DNA of 64,000 nucleotides from Pseudomonas congelans (GTDB taxonomy: Bacteria > Pseudomonadota > Gammaproteobacteria > Pseudomonadales > Pseudomonadaceae): positions 62,001 through 126,000 of the forward strand of contig NZ_FNJH01000010.1 in assembly GCF_900103225.1 (NCBI RefSeq), given 5' to 3'. Both the position numbers and the translations under genes were made by a program. Shown piece by piece: positions 8,183-16,074 of this stretch (position 1 is its first letter; every line of letters begins with the position of its first letter). The notes beneath the pieces are model-generated. The model saw only the letters and a list, made by a program, of their open reading frames with translations, was not told where the DNA came from and ran no database searches.

Positions 8183-10551
8183 CAGCCGCCCACCGCCATG
8201 GCCATCATGTTTTCCAGTTCCAGCGGTGTCATCGGTTTGGAGGTATTGATATTCAGTGTCTCGACGTGGGTGCCGGGGCGCTGGTTGGGGTTCATGGCGT
8301 TGCTCTGGTTCTGGAAGCTTTGCATCAGTCCTCCTTTCGGGACGGCCTGCGGTTTGGTGGGGCTGATCGACGTATTGGCGTTGATCGCCTTGCGGGCCTC
8401 GATACCCTTATCCGATTTGGCGGGCAGCTCGATGACCTTCTCGACGCGCTCTGGCAGAGCAGCTTTGGCCGGCATAGAAAACGCCAGGTCAGCCGATGCC
8501 GGCGGCAGCATGATCGGGTCGGCCTGGCTGATCTGCGGAGCAGGCATCTGCAGCGGTTTGAAGGGCAGCACGTTGGGTTGCGGCAGGCTGATGGGCTGGC
8601 CCGGCTGGACCTGAACTGCAGGTGCGGGAACCTGCACACGCGCAGATTGAGCGACGGCAGCCGGTACCAGAGCCAAGGGCTTAGGTGGCTGGCTTGCTGG
8701 AGCGGGAGCTGCCGAGGCGACTTTGGCCCCCGGTACGGTGCCCGCTGGCGCTGTGGTCACCACTGCAGGCAGTTGTGGACCCGGTACAGGTGCGCCCACT
8801 TGACCAGGCAGATCGGGCACCTTCGGCGGCTCTGGCAAATCGCCAAACGTGGTTTCGATGTTGATACCGGGGATCTTGTTGGCCATCTCGATCAGGCCAT
8901 TGATTGCGCCCTTCACCGTGGACAGGATGCTGTCCCAGGCAGTTTTGGCGATGCCGGACCAGCCGCCCATCGAGTCGAACCAGCTGGACAGTTTGGCCAT
9001 CTGATCGCTGATCCACTGGAACGCGGTCGTGTTCATCAGCGCCGTGCACAAATCGTCCCAGTACACGACCGCCGCAACCACGGCAGCGGCCAACAGGACA
9101 ATGCCGGCCACGATCAGCAGCACCGGGTTGGCCAGCATGGCGGCGTTGACCAGCCAGATCGCGCCCTGCCACAGCAACATGCCGACGCGCACGATCGCCA
9201 TCCAGGTATACAGACCGATCAGGCCGACCACGAAAGCCGCGACCATGACCGTGTGGAACAGGAACATGGCGATCGATTTGAAGCCCTGCCAGGTGAGCAG
9301 CTTCCACACGGTGAGCATGCCCAGCCAGACCATTTTGCTGACCCCGACTACCAGAGTCAGCAGCGACATTGCGGCGATGAAGCCAAAGACCACCAGTGTG
9401 GTGATACCGATGATGCGGGTGATGTTCGGGAACAGCTGCGTCCAGCGGGTCAAGGTCTTGGCAATGCCCACCAGGCGATCCATCAGCGGGGTCAGCGTCG
9501 GAATCAGGGACTGACCGAAGGCGATGCGTAGCGCTTCGACGGCTTTACCGAACTGCTGCCAAGGGTCGACCATGGCCTTGGCCATCTTCTCGGCGTTCTC
9601 CAGGCCCCGGACCTTGCCCAGCTCGGCAATGCCGTTGCGCAGCCGATCGGTGTCCTTGGCCAGCGCGCCGATCACCTGGGCACCTTCACCGCCGAACACT
9701 TCCATCAGCTTGGTGCCGGCAGCAGCACTGGTCAGGTCGCCGTACTTGCCCTGCAGCTTGTCCATGATCTGCAGCATGGGCAGTGCATTGCCAGCGGCGT
9801 CCGTGAAGCTCAGGCCGGTTTTCTCGGCAGCCGCACTGAGGTTTTCAAAAAACGCCTTGTAGCGCCCGCCGGCGTCGCCGCCTTCCATGGTGCTGGACAG
9901 CGTACCGACCACAGCCATTTGTTCGGCAAAGCTGACGCCGGCCTGGGTCGCGATCGCCCCTACTTCCTTGAAGGCGTCTTTCAACTGGGCACCATCGGTA
10001 CGGAACAGCTTCACCGCCAGCGCGGTCTGGCCGGTCAGTTGCTCGGCCCATTGCACCCGGCCCATCTTGTCCGCATCGGACTTGAACAGGTTGTACATGG
10101 TGCCCAGGTACGCGCCGGTCGTTTCGGCGTCGGATTTGGTGACCTTGGCCAACAGGTTGCTGGCACTCGTGATGGTCGCCAGTTGGCCACCGACCAGGCC
10201 CTTGATCGCGCCATCGATGACGCGTGACGACGTCACGAATTCGGCGGCGCTGGCGGCATAGGTGATCGAGAATTCGAGGGCAGTCCGGTTCAAGGAGGCC
10301 AGCGCGTCTTCGGTCGTGCCCAGGGCGCGCATGTCACCCAGTGCCCGGTTCACTTCCAGCGCCGGCTCCAATGATTCGGTGATGGCCTTGCCCGCCCCCA
10401 CCATGCCGGCCAGGCCTGCACCCATCTGAATGATGTTCTGCTGGCTCTTGGCGGCAAGGTCGCTGAAGCTGGTTTTCACCTTGCCCAACGGGGCACTGAC
10501 CTTGTCGGTCAGTTTCAGGATGAAAGCCAGGCGGGCGGAACGGTCAGCCAT
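8182..10551 (-). CDS. Phage tail tape measure protein
   Basis: 789-residue tape measure protein that sets tail length and is ejected into the cell. The N-terminal 300 residues carry the family core, including LAGMVGAGKAITESLEPAL, an FEVGAIATQAGVSFAEQMAVVG-like stretch, and TKLMEVFGGEGAQVIGAL. Residues about 375-510 contain several strongly hydrophobic membrane-type segments. Residues about 590-700 are a long Pro/Ala/Val-rich linker. The tail-chaperone frameshift gene lies immediately upstream (its -1 frame stops 5 bp before this ATG), the standard arrangement. Confidence 0.92.
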   Translation of the reverse strand: MADRSARLAFILKLTDKVSAPLGKVKTSFSDLAAKSQQNIIQMGAGLAGMVGAGKAITESLEPALEVNRALGDMRALGTTEDALASLNRTALEFSITYAASAAEFVTSSRVIDGAIKGLVGGQLATITSASNLLAKVTKSDAETTGAYLGTMYNLFKSDADKMGRVQWAEQLTGQTALAVKLFRTDGAQLKDAFKEVGAIATQAGVSFAEQMAVVGTLSSTMEGGDAGGRYKAFFENLSAAAEKTGLSFTDAAGNALPMLQIMDKLQGKYGDLTSAAAGTKLMEVFGGEGAQVIGALAKDTDRLRNGIAELGKVRGLENAEKMAKAMVDPWQQFGKAVEALRIAFGQSLIPTLTPLMDRLVGIAKTLTRWTQLFPNITRIIGITTLVVFGFIAAMSLLTLVVGVSKMVWLGMLTVWKLLTWQGFKSIAMFLFHTVMVAAFVVGLIGLYTWMAIVRVGMLLWQGAIWLVNAAMLANPVLLIVAGIVLLAAAVVAAVVYWDDLCTALMNTTAFQWISDQMAKLSSWFDSMGGWSGIAKTAWDSILSTVKGAINGLIEMANKIPGINIETTFGDLPEPPKVPDLPGQVGAPVPGPQLPAVVTTAPAGTVPGAKVASAAPAPASQPPKPLALVPAAVAQSARVQVPAPAVQVQPGQPISLPQPNVLPFKPLQMPAPQISQADPIMLPPASADLAFSMPAKAALPERVEKVIELPAKSDKGIEARKAINANTSISPTKPQAVPKGGLMQSFQNQSNAMNPNQRPGTHVETLNINTSKPMTPLELENMMAMAVGG

Positions 10552-10556
10552 CAGGG

Positions 10557-10745
10557 TTATCCATTAAAGGCAGTAGAAATGCCGTTGGCGACGGCAATTT
10601 CCATGCGTCTCCAGTGTTCGTCTTCAAGCCACTTGGCGGTGCCCATGCTTTCAATGGTGGGCTCAGCGCCAGGTAGCCAACGTTGGGTCAGGGCCAGCAA
10701 CTGGCCCAGCCCGTCCTGGGTCAGGCCTTCGGCATGTTCGAGGGC
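10557..10745 (-). CDS. Tail assembly chaperone, -1 frame extension (E' type)
   Basis: This 62-codon frame has no start of its own and is open from the slip site at 10745-10751 to a TAA at 10557. It encodes an ALEHAEGLTQDGLGQLL...-type helical segment rich in Trp, Glu and Leu. If ribosomes slip -1 at A-AAA-AAG in the preceding gene, the product is a 151-residue fusion (89 residues of the first frame plus these 62). This is the gpE+E' arrangement of P2 and the G/GT arrangement of lambda, where the fusion binds the tape measure protein encoded next. The feature is seen in the sequence; use of the slip site is inferred. Confidence 0.8.
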   Translation of the reverse strand, partial: ALEHAEGLTQDGLGQLLALTQRWLPGAEPTIESMGTAKWLEDEHWRRMEIAVANGISTAFNG

Positions 10746-11011
10746 TTTTTTACGATCACTTCAACGTCCGGCGAATACTCTTCAAGCAACGCACCGGCCA
10801 GGGTCATGGTGGTGATCGGGTTTTCCAGCAGCGCCTTCAGTGCGGCCTTGTCTTCGTCCTTGACGGTGCCCATCAACAGGTTGTGAGCCGGGGCGACCTT
10901 GTTGGCCTGGGTGGTGGCGTTGAAGTACTTGGTGATCACCTGCGGGGTCAGGTTGAAGGTGAATTCCTTGTCGCCACGTTCCAGGGTGATGCTGCGGTTT
11001 ACTTCGCTCAT
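10721..11011 (-). CDS. Phage tail assembly chaperone (gpE type)
   Basis: 96-residue protein in the position of P2 gpE, between the lysis genes and the tape measure. The sequence (SITLERGDKEFTFNLTPQ, then NATTQANKVAPAHN) is typical of short tail chaperones. Near its 3' end codons 87-89 read GTA AAA AAG, giving a slippery heptamer correctly phased for -1 frameshifting. Termination in frame 0 gives the short form, and slippage gives the 151-residue form. Start ATG is at 11011. Confidence 0.82.
   Translation of the reverse strand: MSEVNRSITLERGDKEFTFNLTPQVITKYFNATTQANKVAPAHNLLMGTVKDEDKAALKALLENPITTMTLAGALLEEYSPDVEVIVKKPSNMPKA
10745..10751 (-). promoter_or_regulatory. Programmed -1 frameshift slippery site A-AAA-AAG
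   Basis: Read on the minus strand, the heptamer AAAAAAG falls as A_AAA_AAG relative to the gpE-like start at 11011, the same slippery sequence used in dnaX. A -1 slip leads directly into the 62-codon open frame ending at 10557. The following GCC-rich sequence could fold as a stimulator, but I did not model it. Confidence 0.8.
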
Positions 11012-11044
11012 GTCGTTGTTTCCGTAAGGTTGAGTTGCAAAGGG

Positions 11045-11524
11045 TCAGGGTTGTGCCGGCGTGCGTTGCACGACCTGGCGGATGTAGTCCTGCAGGCCGA
11101 GGATCATTTGCCGGCTGAGGGCAAGCTCGTCTCTGAGGGTGAAATAATCCGATCGAGCGTCTGCTGCGAGTTCGGCGCTGCCTGCATCAGCCAGGCCGGC
11201 GGTGCCGGGGGCACCGGGCATTGCGGGGCAGACAGCTTTGATGCGCAGCCGGTAACGGCCATCAGCAACAGCAAGCTGCAGAGTGTTGATTTGAGCGCGG
11301 GCACGGTTCAGTTCCTCGGTATGGTGGGTGTCGAGCTGGTCCCGCGCTGCCAGCTGATCGCGGGCCAGGCGCGCCGCCTCTCGCTCGGTGTGCAGATCTG
11401 CAGTGGCGTCGACCAGATCAGCGCGGGCAGCGACGAGCTGGTCGCCCTGGTACTCGAAAACGCACCAGGTCAGCAGTCCGACTACCAGCAAAAACAGGGC
11501 AAGGCGCAGCGGGCTGATGGTCAT
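11045..11524 (-). CDS. Rz-type inner-membrane spanin
   Basis: 159-residue i-spanin. It has a single N-terminal membrane segment (LRLALFLLVVGLLTWCVF), followed by a long periplasmic coiled-coil region rich in Ala, Asp, Glu and Arg, and a C-terminal part ending in VVQRTPAQP. Start ATG 11524 shares ATGA with the endolysin stop; the in-frame GTG three codons upstream is less likely. With the Rz1-type lipoprotein nested in it, it would fuse the inner and outer membranes at the last step of lysis. Confidence 0.85.
   Translation of the reverse strand: MTISPLRLALFLLVVGLLTWCVFEYQGDQLVAARADLVDATADLHTEREAARLARDQLAARDQLDTHHTEELNRARAQINTLQLAVADGRYRLRIKAVCPAMPGAPGTAGLADAGSAELAADARSDYFTLRDELALSRQMILGLQDYIRQVVQRTPAQP
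11104..11304 (-). CDS. Rz1-type outer-membrane spanin lipoprotein, nested inside Rz
   Basis: 66-residue lipoprotein in a different frame, wholly inside the Rz gene. It has a signal peptide with lipobox VTGC, so Cys20 would be the lipidated residue, and a mature region that begins with a short proline-rich stretch (CPVPPAPPAW). This matches o-spanins of the lambda Rz1 type. Complete nesting within Rz is a known arrangement and supports both calls. Confidence 0.85.
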   Translation of the reverse strand: MPALKSTLCSLLLLMAVTGCASKLSAPQCPVPPAPPAWLMQAAPNSQQTLDRIISPSETSLPSAGK

Positions 11525-12048
11525 TGCAGGCACAGCCTCATTTCGGCCAGCCGGCGGTTGTGCAGGCCACGAACGAAGGTCTTACGACCATCGGCACCGG
11601 TCACGTAGGCCCACACCGGCGTCGTGCCGTCGGAAGCCCAGGCCAGCGCTTTGCAGCCCTCGGCAATGCGGCCCGCATTGATCAGGCCCACCGCACGGCT
11701 CGCGCACGTCGTCGGCACGCCGAAGTTGTGGCCATGGCTGCTCAAGGCGTCGAACGTGTTCTGCCCGATCGCTTGGTTGGTCAGGCAGTCGGCCAGGCTC
11801 AACTGGCCCTTGGCGATGACCAAGCCTTCCACCTCGGCGCAGCGCGCATCCGACCAATATTCACCGACCACCACTGGATCCGGGCTGGTGTGCCTGGTGA
11901 TGCCCTTGCAGACCGTAGGCAAACCCGTGGCCAGCTTGTCGGCGTACACCACGTTCTGGCCGTTGCCTTCCCAAGTGCCCAGGAAGGCGGTCAACGTGCC
12001 GCTGCAGAGCAGCAGCAAGCCCGCGGTGATCTTGACGCGCAGGCTCAT
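11521..12048 (-). CDS. Phage endolysin, GH24 lysozyme, SAR-type
   Basis: 175-residue glycoside hydrolase family 24 muramidase. The catalytic pattern is visible as Glu27 (TWEGNG), Asp37 and Thr51 (CKGIT). The N-terminal 23 residues form a weakly hydrophobic helix rich in Gly, Ala, Ser and Thr, which suggests a signal-arrest-release domain rather than a cleaved signal. The enzyme would then be exported by the Sec system and activated when the membrane is depolarised. It follows the holin with an ATGA overlap. Confidence 0.87.
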   Translation of the reverse strand: MSLRVKITAGLLLLCSGTLTAFLGTWEGNGQNVVYADKLATGLPTVCKGITRHTSPDPVVVGEYWSDARCAEVEGLVIAKGQLSLADCLTNQAIGQNTFDALSSHGHNFGVPTTCASRAVGLINAGRIAEGCKALAWASDGTTPVWAYVTGADGRKTFVRGLHNRRLAEMRLCLQ

Positions 12049-12251
12049 GGCTTGACCCTCCAGTCCCGCAGCATCTGGCGGTACTTGGGGATCAGCAGCA
12101 GGATCTGCAGCACCATGTAAAACGCGGTCAGCATGTAGGCCACTGCGGACCAGTCGACGGCACCGGTCGCGCCCGTGGCGGCAACACCAATGGCAGGCGA
12201 TGCCTTTACCAACGCAATGGCGGTGTCCTGAGCAGCTTGATTGGTGCTCAT
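12045..12251 (-). CDS. Phage holin
   Basis: 68-residue membrane protein with two likely membrane segments: a Gly/Ala-rich stretch at residues 16-30 (SPAIGVAATGATGAV) and a stronger one at 35-53 (VAYMLTAFYMVLQILLLI). A short positively charged C-terminus follows (PKYRQMLRDWRVKP). Size, topology and position before the endolysin indicate a small (class II-like) holin or pinholin, which would suit a SAR endolysin. The start overlaps the preceding stop by one base and the stop overlaps the endolysin start. Confidence 0.82.
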   Translation of the reverse strand: MSTNQAAQDTAIALVKASPAIGVAATGATGAVDWSAVAYMLTAFYMVLQILLLIPKYRQMLRDWRVKP

Positions 12252-12460
12252 CAGCGAAGCCCCTTTTCAGTCAGGGTTTGGCAAGGCACGCAACGAGTCA
12301 TGCCACCCAGCGCCTGGCGTGCTGGCGGGATCTCCTTGTCGCAATCCTGGCAATGGGTGAGGCTCGGCCCGCTCGCTCGCGGCTTGGCCAACTGGGCCGC
12401 AATGGCCTGGTCGCGCTGTCGCTGCTCCAGAGCCTGCGCACGATCGAACGGGCAAACCAT
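12251..12460 (-). CDS. TraR/DksA-type C4 zinc finger protein
   Basis: 69-residue protein of the short TraR/DksA family. Cys37-x2-Cys40 and Cys57-x2-Cys60 form the C4 zinc site, preceded by a helical N-terminus. Short TraR-like proteins bind in the secondary channel of RNA polymerase and imitate DksA plus ppGpp, changing host and phage transcription. The gene is linked by one-base overlaps to the tube gene and the holin, so it is made late with the structural proteins. Confidence 0.82.
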   Translation of the reverse strand: MVCPFDRAQALEQRQRDQAIAAQLAKPRASGPSLTHCQDCDKEIPPARQALGGMTRCVPCQTLTEKGLR

Positions 12461-12912
12461 TACGTCAGGCCCTCGATTTCAGCAGCAGCCAGGTACGGCA
12501 CGCCGTTGATCTTGATGAAATCCGGACTGGTGACGTCGAACGGCACCTTGTGGGTGTTCTTCGCGCCGCCCTTGGGATCGATGCTCAGCAGGCTGGACAC
12601 GCGGACCTTGCAGCCGAAGGCCTCGATGCGCAGTTCCTCTTCGCCGGCCTTGGCGAAGAACACGATGTCGAACGGCTCCAGCTCGCGGAAACTGCCGGCA
12701 GTCTTGGCCTGCTCGATGAGCAGATTGAAGTTGGTGGTGTCCAGCTCCAGTTCGCCGGCTGCAGCGACATCGCCGTCGACGTGCCCGTTGGGCACGCCCT
12801 TGGTCTGGGCCACGGTGCTGTTGTCCGTGATGTCGATGGTGCCGGCCTCGACGTGAACGAGCAGATCGCCCAGGTTCACGTCGAAGTTCTTACCGCCAAT
12901 TTTTGCGGCCAT
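12460..12912 (-). CDS. Phage tail tube protein, DUF2597 family
   Basis: 150-residue protein resembling DUF2597, the inner tail tube protein that replaces P2 gpFII in HP1-like phages. The sequence begins MAAKIGGKNFDVNLGDLLVHVE and is beta-rich throughout, as expected for a Hcp/gpV-like tube fold. It follows the sheath gene by 3 bp and ends in a one-base overlap with the DksA-like gene. Confidence 0.8.
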   Translation of the reverse strand: MAAKIGGKNFDVNLGDLLVHVEAGTIDITDNSTVAQTKGVPNGHVDGDVAAAGELELDTTNFNLLIEQAKTAGSFRELEPFDIVFFAKAGEEELRIEAFGCKVRVSSLLSIDPKGGAKNTHKVPFDVTSPDFIKINGVPYLAAAEIEGLT

Positions 12913-12915
12913 GGG

Positions 12916-14028
12916 TTACTCCGAATCCGTAACGGAAAGGTCCAGCGCGATGTTCGCGGTCAGGTCTTTCGGGCAGTTGAGGGGGCGCAGCTTGAGGTAG
13001 GCCACGACAGAGGTTTTGCTCGTCCAGGTCAGTACGATGTCGCCGTCCTTGGGCTGCTCGATCTCGCCCGGAAACACCTGGCCGGCGAACTTGGTGGACT
13101 TGGCCATCGCGCGCAGCGGGGCCATCAGCTTGGAAGTGGTGGTCGCCATGCTGTTGGCCGAGCTGTTCAGGGTCCGATCGCCCACGTAGCGGATCAGCAG
13201 AGCGCGCACGCGACGGGCTGCCTTGTCGACGACACGCAGGTTCTCGATCACCTGGAAGTCACTGCCAGGGGTGTCCAGCATGTTGCCGTCGCCCCAGTAG
13301 GTGCCCGGATAGTCCGGGTACGTCTGGGGCACAGACAGACGCGCTGCGTCGAGCTGCGAAATCACCGCAGTGCTCAGCGGGATGCCGTCCATGTCTTTGG
13401 GTTCAGCGCCCAGACCCAGGACCGCGCCGGTGGCAACGCGCATCGGAGTGTCGGCAATGCTCACGGCGGCATTGGCCAGTCGACCGGCCAGCACGCCCAG
13501 GTTATTGCCGTGCAGTTGCGGTACCGGCAGAACGCGAGGCGCAGCCAGGCCGTCGACAATGGTTTTCTGCTCGACGACGTAAGCGCTCCAGCTCAGCTGC
13601 GGAGCGATGCCGGCAGTGGCCGCCAGCACGAAGACACGGCGGCCCAGCTTGTTGCTCAGGTCATTGGCAGCAACGTGCATCGCTGACAGCTCGGCCTGAG
13701 TGGTAACCGGGTTGACGATCACCACCGCCTCGAAGGAATAACTGCGGGTCGCGCTCTCAAGCGCCTGTTGCCAGGTGGTTTCGCCTGCGATCGGAGCGGC
13801 GATGCAGGCCCAGCGATCGCCGCCGTTGCTGCGCGCTGCCAGGATTTGGGTTTTCAGGTCGCTGTCCGCAACGCCCAGCTGGACGTCCAGATCACTTTGG
13901 GTGTCCAACGGGACCAGCTTGCCGACGTTCTTGGCAGCGGGACCGATGAACAGGAAATAGCGTTCGATCTCGCTCACGGCACCCTGGCCGAGGTTGAGAT
14001 TGTTAACGCTGACTTTGCCGAGTGCCAT
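12916..14028 (-). CDS. Phage tail sheath protein, DUF2586 family
   Basis: 370-residue contractile sheath protein of the DUF2586 type (HP1/K139-like). The N-terminus MALGKVSVNNLNLGQGAV, a central VIVNPVTT...AATAGIAPQLSW region, and the C-terminal KAARRVRALLIRYVGDRTLN region are typical. It is shorter than Mu- or T4-type sheath proteins, as DUF2586 members are. It lies upstream of the tube gene, the usual sheath-tube pair. Confidence 0.85.
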   Translation of the reverse strand: MALGKVSVNNLNLGQGAVSEIERYFLFIGPAAKNVGKLVPLDTQSDLDVQLGVADSDLKTQILAARSNGGDRWACIAAPIAGETTWQQALESATRSYSFEAVVIVNPVTTQAELSAMHVAANDLSNKLGRRVFVLAATAGIAPQLSWSAYVVEQKTIVDGLAAPRVLPVPQLHGNNLGVLAGRLANAAVSIADTPMRVATGAVLGLGAEPKDMDGIPLSTAVISQLDAARLSVPQTYPDYPGTYWGDGNMLDTPGSDFQVIENLRVVDKAARRVRALLIRYVGDRTLNSSANSMATTTSKLMAPLRAMAKSTKFAGQVFPGEIEQPKDGDIVLTWTSKTSVVAYLKLRPLNCPKDLTANIALDLSVTDSE

Positions 14029-14042
14029 AAAGCGGTGCCTCG

Positions 14043-14711
14043 TTAGCGGGGTGAATTAAGGATTTGTTGCAGCACCAGGTTCACCAGTTGGCTGGTTTCG
14101 CTGTCGCTGGCACCGAGGAACTGACGCGCAGGCAGCTGGATGTTCCAGCTTTGCGCACCGGTGGATTCGGCTCGTTCGTCTTCCAGGACGCGGATCAGCA
14201 ATCCCGCCCGGGCGTAGTTCAGGTGTTGCTGGATCCACGCCACGGATGGGCGGGTCAGGGTCTTTTTGCCTTCCTGACGGGTCTTGAAACCCAGACGGCG
14301 CAGGCTCTTGGCCTGTTTTTCGGTAGCGGCGGTGCCCGGCGGAACCTTGTTCCACTGGCGCATCTGTGCGGCGGTGCGCCGCTCGGACACGCCGTTGTGT
14401 TGCTGCGAGGCAACCCAGCGGGTCAGCGTGTTGCGCCAGCCCAGTTCGGCTTCGGTACCAGTCAGGCGGGTGACATCGAGCAGCTTGCCCAGGCCGGCTT
14501 CCATCTTCTTCTTGCCCTTGGACGTGTCCTTGCGGGCAGCGAACGGGGTTCCATTCAGGTTCTGCTGGTTGCGGATCCGCTGGCGACTCAGGCTGCGCAC
14601 GCGCTTGGCCACGTTGTTCAACAGACGTCTGCGCTTGGGCGTCGGAAGCTCCATCAAAGCCAGCAGGTCCTGGGCTTCGAGCATGCCGCGAATGTCCAGA
14701 TCAAAGGCCAT
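14043..14711 (-). CDS. Phage virion morphogenesis / tail completion protein S
   Basis: 222-residue protein of the gpS/Mu gpG virion morphogenesis family, which completes the tail terminus before head joining. A very basic segment (PKRRRLLNNVAKRVRSLSRQRIRNQQNLNG, residues about 24-54) and a following G-F-x-x-RKD-type loop are characteristic. It starts at 14711 inside the last codons of the R-like gene (11-bp overlap). Confidence 0.85.
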   Translation of the reverse strand: MAFDLDIRGMLEAQDLLALMELPTPKRRRLLNNVAKRVRSLSRQRIRNQQNLNGTPFAARKDTSKGKKKMEAGLGKLLDVTRLTGTEAELGWRNTLTRWVASQQHNGVSERRTAAQMRQWNKVPPGTAATEKQAKSLRRLGFKTRQEGKKTLTRPSVAWIQQHLNYARAGLLIRVLEDERAESTGAQSWNIQLPARQFLGASDSETSQLVNLVLQQILNSPR

Positions 14712-15144
14712 GACCGGTCACCTCGCCGCTCTCAGCCACCCACAGTTCGAACGGTACGAACGACCAGGTACTACCAAAGGCCTCGATCTCGCCGGCAGGA
14801 TCCTCGGCCAGGTACTGCGCCTCGATGAACTGCAGCTTGATGTCGACGTCAGCCAGGTCGTTGTCGAGCATGACCACATCGAACACCACGTTCGGCAGAC
14901 CGTCGCGGTCCTGGTCGTGGGTTTCCAGCCAGCTGCCAACGAGGGCGAACAGACGGGCCGGGTGATCCGCGAATCGCTCGATCGAGATGGTCGCGCCGTA
15001 GTTCATGTCACCCATGTGCATGCCTTGGGTGTCAGGTTTCCAGACCAGCTCGACCTGCACCTGGTCGGTCCAGCTGTCGAGCTGCTCAGGGGCGACCAAT
15101 TGGCGCTCGAGCAGGTAGGCGGTCAACGCCTTGAGCTTGATCAC
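14701..15144 (-). CDS. Phage tail completion protein R
   Basis: 147-residue gpR-type tail completion protein. The N-terminus (KLKALTAYLLERQLVAPEQL) and an NYGATISIERF strand resemble P2 gpR. The start codon is GTG at 15144, forming GTGA with the stop of the preceding L-like gene; no ATG is available at that point. It is acidic in its C-terminal half. Confidence 0.83.
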   Translation of the reverse strand: MIKLKALTAYLLERQLVAPEQLDSWTDQVQVELVWKPDTQGMHMGDMNYGATISIERFADHPARLFALVGSWLETHDQDRDGLPNVVFDVVMLDNDLADVDIKLQFIEAQYLAEDPAGEIEAFGSTWSFVPFELWVAESGEVTGHGL

Positions 15145-15602
15145 AGCAGCGCCGCCGTGATGCGGCCACGGCCCTGCAGCGACCGCACAGCAGCCTGGCT
15201 GAAAGCGAGGAAGGTTTCGGAGCGCTCTGGCAGTTCCTTGCCCAAGTTTTCGGCGCTTTCGCGACGACTGACCGTGGCGAACTGGGTCAGCAAGCTGGCT
15301 TTCGCTCGGCTGTACACGGCGCGCTTGTACGTCGCCGCTTGAAAGTTGCGCTCTGGCAGGACGGTGGTGTCTGCGGACTCAACGTTGGACACGCCAGCGC
15401 CCTGCCAGCGCGCTTTTAACTTGGCCAGGTCGGTATTGACCTCGACCATGGCCATGTTCAGATCGGCAGCCAGCATCTCTACCAGGTACTCCGCCGGCAG
15501 GCGGTAACCTTTCTGAAACTCGGCTATCGATAGGTCGGGCCAAAAACCATCGTTCCCGATCCGTTCGTCTACCAGCACCGTGGGTTTTCCGGAAAAGCTC
15601 AT
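15141..15602 (-). CDS. Head completion/stabilisation protein L
   Basis: 153-residue gpL-type protein that finishes the head after DNA packaging. Start MSFSGKPTVLVDER at 15602 is chosen. The family signature is the DGFWPDLSIAEFQKGYRLP segment at residues about 19-37. Unlike P2, it is separated from the terminase small-subunit gene by 472 bp holding an oppositely oriented small gene and a terminator, so transcription of the rest of the late operon must pass through or restart here. Confidence 0.84.
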   Translation of the reverse strand: MSFSGKPTVLVDERIGNDGFWPDLSIAEFQKGYRLPAEYLVEMLAADLNMAMVEVNTDLAKLKARWQGAGVSNVESADTTVLPERNFQAATYKRAVYSRAKASLLTQFATVSRRESAENLGKELPERSETFLAFSQAAVRSLQGRGRITAALL

Positions 15603-15637
15603 ACACTTTCCCCACAAGCCAAGGAGGACTGCTCAAC

Positions 15638-15934
15638 ATGACCGACGAACAAGGAAAGGTTGTTTCTATGAAAGAGCGGCTTAAGGCGCGCCAGACCGCT
15701 GCCAGGCGTAAGCAGCAGCTCTCCGATAGAAGACTTGAGGACGCACACGCAATGGCGCTTATGTTTATGCGCACCCAAGGTGATCATGTGGCGACGATCA
15801 AGGCAGCGCTGAAAGTCGCTGACCGGTACGTCATAGCACTGAGGGAGTGCGTCCATGTTCTGGGAGGCAGTAGTTTGGAAGTCACCGCGACCTTCCCCGA
15901 GGGGAAGATGGCGATAGATAAGCTCTCGCAGTGA
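15638..15934 (+). CDS. Small unrecognised protein, reversed within the late operon
   Basis: 98-residue protein on the strand opposite to the late genes, between the L-like and M-like genes. The start ATG at 15638 follows an AAGGAGG-like ribosome site (ccaaggagg near 15620). Residues 10-35 are very basic (MKERLKARQTAARRKQQ), suggesting nucleic-acid binding. No family is recognised. It has its own rho-independent terminator about 25 bp downstream. A separately transcribed gene with its own terminator inside phage structural genes is the classic form of a 'moron', possibly expressed in the lysogen. Confidence 0.6.
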   Translation: MTDEQGKVVSMKERLKARQTAARRKQQLSDRRLEDAHAMALMFMRTQGDHVATIKAALKVADRYVIALRECVHVLGGSSLEVTATFPEGKMAIDKLSQ

Positions 15935-15957
15935 TCCGTTAAACATCTGTGCCTCAC

Positions 15958-15985
15958 AAAGCCCCGCCCAGTGCGGGGCTTTTTG
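15958..15985 (+). terminator. Rho-independent terminator after the reversed small gene
   Basis: A GCCCCGC/GCGGGGC stem with a short loop is followed by TTTTTG on the plus strand. On the minus strand the stem is followed only by TTTG, so it should stop rightward transcripts more strongly than the leftward late operon. Confidence 0.8.
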
Positions 15986-16074
15986 TATTAGGGGCGGGAA
16001 AACTGTTTCAGTGGGTCAGGGGCCATAAAATGGTTGGCTCACATCCACAGTTTCTCGCCGGGGGGGGTAGTCGG

